DNA of 64,000 nt, from contig JAJZCB010000004.1 of the NCBI GenBank assembly GCA_021846285.1, forward strand, positions 18,111 through 82,110, read 5' to 3'. The translations under genes and the position numbers were made by a program. The DNA comes from Bacillota bacterium. Its GTDB lineage: Bacteria; Bacillota; Bacilli; Alicyclobacillales; SLC66. This document shows, piece after piece, positions 59,323-64,000 of the stretch. How positions within the stretch are numbered: position 1 is the stretch's first letter; each line of letters begins with the position of its first letter. The notes beneath the pieces were generated by a model. That model was not told the origin of the DNA and did not search any database. It saw only the letters and a program-made list of their open reading frames with translations.

Positions 59323-60627
59323 TTACTTGGGCAGCGACTCGATCTGTTGCACCATGTCGTTGGCCGCCGTTTTGACCGGTATCGTTCCGGAGATGGCTTC
59401 GTGTACGTACTGCTGGATGATGCTGCTGACCGTCAGATAGTTGGAGACGGCCGGACGGTTGTACACCGCGTTCAGGTTTTGCTGATACACTTTGTACCAG
59501 GGATTCAGGTGTTTCTCTTGGGGCGAAGTGGCCACGGACGACCATATGGGCCACTCGCTGTGCAGGTGTTGCGCTTGCACGGCCGGCGATGTCGCAAACT
59601 GAATCCACTTCCACGCCCACGGCTTCAGGCTCGCGGGAGTATTGGCGGCAATCGCGAGTCCCTGGAACCCGGAGATGCTCGCCGACAGTGTGGCCCGGTT
59701 GGTGCCCGGCGCCACAGGGAATCCACTGACCACGCCCTGCCCCACGATCTTGGACTCGGACTTGTTGTTCATGATCCCCGTGACAAATGTCCAGTTGGTG
59801 TTAAATGCGGCTTGACCCGACGCAAACGCGTTGGCCGCGGTGGGTTCGTCGGCCGCCAGCGAGTTGGGGTTGGCGAGTCCGTCTTTGTACAGCATGCGCA
59901 TCCACTCGAGCGCCTTAAGCGCGGCGCCCTGATTCATGATCGGCTGACCCTTTGCGTTAAACAGGTTGCCATTGCCGAATTCCCCTGCGGTGCGCACATA
60001 ATCGCAGACCAGCCCCTCCGCCTGCAGCCACGAGTCTTCATAGGGATACTGAACAATATGTTTGGCCTTCAGCACTTCCATCTGATGCAACCACTGAGCC
60101 ATGGTTTTCGGACCTGACTTGAAGCCCGCCTCGGCCAGCATCTTCTTGTTGTAATAGAAGTTTTGGAAGTTGGCCAGGAACGGCATGGCCATCACTTTCC
60201 CGCCGACGGACAAACCGTTCCAGACTGATTGCGGAATTCCCTTGGGATTCTTGATGTATTGGCGAATATAGTTGTTCAGCGGAACGGTGTATCCTTTGGC
60301 GGCGAATTCACCGGTCCAGATCAGGTCAGACAGCACCACGTCATACTGCGCGACAGGCGCCGCGGCCGACGTGAGAATGGCGCTGTGCAACTGGGGATAC
60401 GGGAGAAAAGTAAATTCGATGGTCACGTTGGGGTGCTCTTTATGAAATTCCGCTCCCATCTTATTCAGGACGGTTGTGCTGTATCCCTGTTGACTCATGT
60501 ACAAAACCTTTAAAACCACGGGCTGTGGCGCTGCCTTCGCCTTTGCCATCGCCGCGCTGCTTGCTCCGGTCAGCAGTAGACTCGCGCTCATGGCGCTCAT
60601 CAGAACCTTGGTCCACTTGTTTCTCAT
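59323..60627 (-). CDS. Sugar ABC transporter substrate-binding protein (family 1)
   Basis: 434 residues from ATG at 60627 (GGAGGG at 8-nt spacing). The signal peptide is MRNKWTKVLMSAMSASLLLTGASSAAMA, with no lipobox Cys. The binding-protein fold shows VVLKVLYMSQQGYSTTVLNKMGAEFHKEHPNVTIEFTFLPY-type opening, QYDVVLSDLIWTGEFAAKGYTVPL, FNTNWTFVTGIMNN and ISGFQGLAIAANTPASLKPWAWKWIQF. It is divergent from the RpiR regulator and followed by the permeases. Cargo unknown; the gntK and gnd genes downstream of the regulator hint at gluconate or a gluconate-containing sugar. Confidence 0.9.
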   Translation of the reverse strand: MRNKWTKVLMSAMSASLLLTGASSAAMAKAKAAPQPVVLKVLYMSQQGYSTTVLNKMGAEFHKEHPNVTIEFTFLPYPQLHSAILTSAAAPVAQYDVVLSDLIWTGEFAAKGYTVPLNNYIRQYIKNPKGIPQSVWNGLSVGGKVMAMPFLANFQNFYYNKKMLAEAGFKSGPKTMAQWLHQMEVLKAKHIVQYPYEDSWLQAEGLVCDYVRTAGEFGNGNLFNAKGQPIMNQGAALKALEWMRMLYKDGLANPNSLAADEPTAANAFASGQAAFNTNWTFVTGIMNNKSESKIVGQGVVSGFPVAPGTNRATLSASISGFQGLAIAANTPASLKPWAWKWIQFATSPAVQAQHLHSEWPIWSSVATSPQEKHLNPWYKVYQQNLNAVYNRPAVSNYLTVSSIIQQYVHEAISGTIPVKTAANDMVQQIESLPK

Positions 60628-60842
60628 TCTCTTACCCTCCTGTTATGAAATACAGCTAACGCGTCCGCGACGACGTGATCCACTCCCTGATCGGATGGGT
60701 AATCGGTTTCATCTCGATCACCCCCATTTCCATCGATCACGTAAATGACGGGTCGTTCTGCTTGTATACTATATGACGCACTCTACGATTGCAATAAGTT
60801 TTTTTCTAGAGTTATATCATTACGAAAAAAATTTTGATATAC

Positions 60843-60871
60843 TTGACTTGTGGGTTTGATATATTTACATT
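60843..60871 (+). promoter_or_regulatory. Promoter of the RpiR regulator gene
   Basis: -35 TTGACT at 60843-60848, 17-bp spacer, -10 TACATT at 60866-60871, about 70 bases before the ATG. TTTGATATA occurs twice nearby and could be an operator half-site. The remaining 311-bp gap (60628-60938) holds the divergent promoter of the binding-protein gene and no other gene. Confidence 0.5.
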
Positions 60872-60938
60872 GCAATGGAGTTCTGAATAGCGGCTGAACC
60901 TGTTGGGTATATAGACGAGTCAATCGAGATCGAGGTGA

Positions 60939-61799
60939 ATGGCGTTGCTGGACGGTACAGGGAGCATCTATACGCGGATCCGTGCCATGGCGGAGAAACT
61001 GCCTGCGACAGAAGCGCGGATTGCGCGCTATATATTGGAACATCCCGATGAGGTGATTCGGCAGTCCATCACGGAAATAGCCGAAACATGCGGTTGTGCG
61101 GAGGCCACGATCTTCCGGCTGTCCAAGCGGTTGGGGTTGCAGGGATTTCAGGCTCTGAAGATTGCGCTCGCCTCGGAAACGAGCGAACCATCCCTCGGTA
61201 TTCACGAAGAAGTCCATGAAACGGACGCTATTTTATCTGTTGCTGAAAAGATATTCCGAGCGAATATACAGAGTATCGAGGATACCCTCAGCTTATTGGA
61301 CGCCGGTTTGATGGAGAAGGCGGTCTCTTTGATTTCCGGCGCGAGACGACTGGAGTTTTACGGTTGCGGCGGTTCCGCCATGCTGGCGCAAGACGGTTAT
61401 CACAAGTTCATGCGCACGGGAATCCCTTGCATCGCGCAGACGGACAGTCACTTTCAGGTGATGTCCGCCGCATTGCTCGGACCCCAGGACGTGGTTATCG
61501 CGATTTCACACTCAGGCACCAATAAAGATATTTATGAGGCTGTCGCAATCGCCGCCTCCCGAGGGGCAAAAACGATCAGCGTAACCGATTATTCCAAGAC
61601 GCCCATCGGGAGGATTTCCGATGTCTGTCTGGTCGCCACGAGCCGGGAGAGCCGCTATCGGACGGAATCCATGGCGGCCCGCTTTGCCCAACTGAGCATA
61701 CTGGATGCTCTGTATGTCGCTGTAGCGATCCGGCGACAACAGGAAACCATCACAAATCTCGCCGAAATCCGCAAAGTAATCGCAAAAAAGCGCTTTTAG
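60939..61799 (+). CDS. RpiR/MurR-family regulator (HTH plus SIS domain)
   Basis: 286 residues from ATG at 60939 (GAGGTGA upstream). The N-terminal HTH_6 domain is TEARIARYILEHPDEVIRQSITEIAETCGCAEATIFRLSKRLGLQGFQALKIAL. The C-terminal SIS domain (about 125-265) is RRLEFYGCGGSAMLAQDGYHKF, VIAISHSGTNKDIYEAVAIAASRGAKTISVTD, binding phosphosugars. It sits between the importer (divergent) and gntK/gnd (downstream) and probably controls both. Confidence 0.93.
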   Translation: MALLDGTGSIYTRIRAMAEKLPATEARIARYILEHPDEVIRQSITEIAETCGCAEATIFRLSKRLGLQGFQALKIALASETSEPSLGIHEEVHETDAILSVAEKIFRANIQSIEDTLSLLDAGLMEKAVSLISGARRLEFYGCGGSAMLAQDGYHKFMRTGIPCIAQTDSHFQVMSAALLGPQDVVIAISHSGTNKDIYEAVAIAASRGAKTISVTDYSKTPIGRISDVCLVATSRESRYRTESMAARFAQLSILDALYVAVAIRRQQETITNLAEIRKVIAKKRF

Positions 61800-61860
61800 C
61801 GCCTCCCAAGGTTAACCAACGAATCACGGTACTGGGAAAACTGAAGTGACTCGCCAGAAC

Positions 61861-61937
61861 GGATCATGCATTGCACTGCAGCGAGTTTTGCGGCCTTTGG
61901 GCCGCACATGTTTGAGCGGCAGTGCAATGCATGATCC
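61861..61937. repeat. Intergenic double palindrome upstream of gntK
   Basis: GGATCATGCATTGCACTGC (61861-61879) pairs perfectly with 61919-61937. Inside, GCGGCC-TTTG-GGCCGC forms a second stem. The loop edges GCGAGTTTTGCGGC and CATGTTTGAGCGGC are the complement of the CTCAAACA and AACTCGC motifs of the palindromes at 1.5 and 4.2 kb. It lies 62 bases before the gntK start and could affect its expression. Confidence 0.85.
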
Positions 61938-61998
61938 GTCCTGGCCCGGCAGGGCCCCCCCGCGTGTTCGGGTTCTGACACACAGTCGAGGTGACATC

Positions 61999-63564
61999 AT
62001 GGCAGAAAAAGTTATCCTGGGCATCGACCTTGGCACGACAAGCGTAAAGGCAGTTGCATTCCTGCATACCGGAGAAGAGGTCGCGCAGTGTCAAGTATTC
62101 TACACGCATCGCCACCCGCAGCCAGGATGGACGGAGCAGGACCCGCGCGAACTCGCTGACGGCGTATGGGAAGCCACTCGCTGCGCGGCGAGCAAGGCGG
62201 CTGCGCGCGGCGCAGTGATCGAGGCGATCAGTTTCAGCGCGATGATGCACGGTATATTGGCTGTCTCAAGCGAGGGCTCGCCGCTAACTCCGATGTTGAC
62301 CTGGGCGGATACGCGCAGCGCTTCGCAAATGGAACAAATTCGCTCCCGGTTGGGCCTGGCGTTATACAGGAGAACAGGCACGCCGCTGCATCCGATGTCC
62401 CCGATCTCAAAACTGGCCTGGATGCGCGATGAACGTCCTGATGTCTACCGCGACGCGGCTCGGTTCGTATCGATCAAGGAATGGATCATCTGGCTGCTGA
62501 CCGGGGAGTGGTTGGTCGATTACTCAACTGCTTCGGCCACAGGGCTGTTCAATATTCACTCCTTAACATGGGATGAGGAGGCCTTGAAGTATCTCGGATT
62601 GGATGCGTCGCGTCTCAGTAGACCGGTGTCAACGACAACTGTGCTGTCGATCGTCGACCAAACTTTGCGTCAGTCATTGAATTTGCCGGACGGGGTGCTG
62701 ATCGTCATCGGCGCCACCGATGGCGTGCTTGCGAATTTGGGCACGGGGGTCATTCACCCGTATGAGATGTCCCTGACCATGGGCACCAGCGGCGCGGTGC
62801 GAATGGCTGTTGGGTCGCCATGGACAGATATTTCAGGGAGAACATTCTGTTATGCCTTAACCGAAGATCACTGGGTCATTGGAGGTGCGGTCAACAGCGG
62901 TGGACTCACCCTGCAGTGGCTGGCCGACCACCTGGCGTCACCGGAACCGGATGATCTGTTTCCGACAGACAGCCGCACGGCGCTCGACAAACACCTGTTT
63001 GCAGTGGCGGCGCAGGCGCCCGTCGGATCGGAAGGTCTGCTGTTTCTGCCGTACCTGGCAGGAGAACGGGCGCCGATTTGGGATGAGCGGGCCCGCGGTG
63101 TTCTGTTTGGCCTGGGACTTCATCACACCCGCGCACATATGATCCGCGCGGCGCTTGAAGGGATGGCGTATGCTCTGTACTCAGTATACGCCGTGCTCTC
63201 TGAGCAGGGTTCACAGGCCGGAATCGTCAAAGCGTCAGGGGGATTTGCGCGGTCGCCTCTCTGGCGCGAGATGATTTGCGACTTGTTTGACATAGAACTG
63301 CACGTGCCGACGATCGAGGAAGCGTCCTGTTTTGGCGCCGCCGCGTTGGCCCTGCATGCTCTTGGATACATGGAACGCTTGACAGAAGTAAGCAGACTCA
63401 TCCGTATAGCAAGCGTTCATTCCCCGCAAACGAGAAATACGGAGATTTATCGCTCGTACTACCCGCTGTTTAGTCGTTTGTACGATCAAATAAAAGATTC
63501 CTACAGGGAACTCGGCATCCTCATGGCAAGACTGAATTCGACCACCGGGAGGCAGGACAGGTGA
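61999..63564 (+). CDS. gntK: Gluconokinase, FGGY family
   Basis: 521 residues from ATG at 61999 (GAGGTGA upstream); the frame upstream passes through the palindrome and is rejected. FGGY motifs: VILGIDLGTTSVKAVAF, ISFSAMMHGILA, LTWADTRSASQ, YRRTGTPLHPMSPISKLAWM, VIGATDGVLANLGTGV, LTMGTSGAVRMAV, YLAGERAPIWDERARGVLFGL, KASGGFARSPLWREMICDLF. By memory it is close to B. subtilis GntK along its length. It phosphorylates D-gluconate to 6-phosphogluconate. It overlaps the dehydrogenase gene by 4 nt (GTGA). Confidence 0.93.
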   Translation: MAEKVILGIDLGTTSVKAVAFLHTGEEVAQCQVFYTHRHPQPGWTEQDPRELADGVWEATRCAASKAAARGAVIEAISFSAMMHGILAVSSEGSPLTPMLTWADTRSASQMEQIRSRLGLALYRRTGTPLHPMSPISKLAWMRDERPDVYRDAARFVSIKEWIIWLLTGEWLVDYSTASATGLFNIHSLTWDEEALKYLGLDASRLSRPVSTTTVLSIVDQTLRQSLNLPDGVLIVIGATDGVLANLGTGVIHPYEMSLTMGTSGAVRMAVGSPWTDISGRTFCYALTEDHWVIGGAVNSGGLTLQWLADHLASPEPDDLFPTDSRTALDKHLFAVAAQAPVGSEGLLFLPYLAGERAPIWDERARGVLFGLGLHHTRAHMIRAALEGMAYALYSVYAVLSEQGSQAGIVKASGGFARSPLWREMICDLFDIELHVPTIEEASCFGAAALALHALGYMERLTEVSRLIRIASVHSPQTRNTEIYRSYYPLFSRLYDQIKDSYRELGILMARLNSTTGRQDR

Positions 63565-64000
63565 ACTTGAGTCTGATTGGTTTAGGGAAAATGGGTGTCG
63601 GTCTCGGCCGGAACATGGTTGCGCATGGATATGATGTCGTTGCGTATGATCAGGACCCTGCGGTTCGCGCGGCGGCGCGAGAATATCTGCGTGTCGTGGA
63701 TACACTGCGCGATACAAAACAAGGATCCGGATCGACGGTATACTGGTTGATGATTCCAGCCGGCAAGCCGGTGGATGACGTATTGGAAGGATTGCAGGAT
63801 GTGCTCACGCCAGGAGATCTCGTGATCGACGGCGGGAACTCGAATTACAAGGACACATTGCGTCGACATCAAGGGTTGCTTGAGCGGGGGATTCACTTTC
63901 TCGACGTGGGTGTAAGCGGCGGAACTGACGGGGCCTTGCATGGCTGTTGCGTGATGGCTGGAGGAGACGAAACCGTCATCGCGCAGGTTCAGGCGCTGCT
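63561..64000 (+). CDS. gnd: 6-phosphogluconate dehydrogenase, decarboxylating (partial at right edge)
   Basis: 146 codons from GTG at 63561 (GGAGG at 8-nt spacing), cut by the window edge. NAD(P) loop LSLIGLGKMGVGLGRNMVAHGYDVVAYD, then LTPGDLVIDGGNSNYKDTLRRH (substrate region) and FLDVGVSGGTDGA. Of the YqeC/GndA-like short group. It oxidises 6-phosphogluconate to ribulose-5-phosphate, the next step after GntK, and is translationally coupled to it. Confidence 0.93.
   Translation, partial: MNLSLIGLGKMGVGLGRNMVAHGYDVVAYDQDPAVRAAAREYLRVVDTLRDTKQGSGSTVYWLMIPAGKPVDDVLEGLQDVLTPGDLVIDGGNSNYKDTLRRHQGLLERGIHFLDVGVSGGTDGALHGCCVMAGGDETVIAQVQAL

Noticed and set aside
1..64000. tRNA or rRNA genes, prophage and insertion sequences
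   Set aside because: No cloverleaf, rRNA core or transposase/integrase coding sequence was recognised by eye on either strand.

Overview
The window looks like chromosomal DNA of a Bacilli-type Firmicute, probably an acidophilic or thermophilic member of the Alicyclobacillaceae. This is an inference from the strong AGGAGG-type ribosome binding sites, frequent GTG/TTG starts, moderate G+C, tightly packed sugar-uptake operons and GntK/MtnA/LsrF-type proteins. No rRNA, tRNA, CRISPR array, prophage or transposase gene was seen. Both edges cut genes.

Layout. 1-2855: secreted YcdB-like protein (partial), a thioredoxin with an in-frame UGA at the first active-site cysteine, and a secreted cupredoxin-like protein. 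3259-6240: secreted helical protein, alpha/beta hydrolase, double-GNAT protein. 6409-19639: a carbohydrate locus. One long minus-strand operon encodes a ribose-type ABC importer, a fused class II aldolase/short-chain dehydrogenase, methylthioribose kinase (MtnK), methylthioribose-1-phosphate isomerase (MtnA) and dihydroxyacetone kinase subunits DhaK and DhaL. Upstream lie a DeoR regulator and, divergently, LsrF and ribulose-phosphate epimerase. I read this as uptake and DHAP-shunt breakdown of a 5-deoxypentose such as methylthioribose or 5-deoxyribose. 19883-26399: oligosaccharide ABC importer, glycogen-debranching-type glucosidase and LacI regulator. 26560-29233: HxlR regulator divergent from two aldo/keto reductases.

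29425-43150: the most unusual block. It is a unidirectional, visibly more AT-rich cluster with an ABC-2 exporter, hot-dog thioesterase, malonyl-CoA:ACP transacylase, ketoreductase, acyl carrier protein, FabZ-like dehydratase, a 1064-residue protein beginning with a GNAT domain, a GcvT-like protein, one polypeptide fusing an active ketosynthase to a Cys-less chain-length-factor-like ketosynthase, a 53-residue membrane protein and a glycosyltransferase-like protein. With KR and DH but no enoyl reductase it resembles a highly reducing type II PKS that would make a (poly)unsaturated acyl chain for transfer, decoration and export.

43231-54763: MazG-like protein, serine hydrolase, lactonase, GH78 rhamnosidase with an 18-bp minisatellite, YitT-like membrane protein, flavin reductase, a hydrolase pseudogene, polysaccharide deacetylase and a secreted beta-propeller. 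54852-57266: DNA glycosylase and a VapBC pair flanked by an intact and a truncated copy of the same GNAT gene. 57311-64000: sugar ABC importer, RpiR regulator, gluconokinase and 6-phosphogluconate dehydrogenase (partial). Neither MalFG-type importer has its own ATPase gene, so a shared MsmX-like ATPase elsewhere is likely.

A family of structured intergenic palindromes recurs across the window (about 1.4, 4.2, 10.4, 17.9, 26.5, 56.7 and 61.9 kb).
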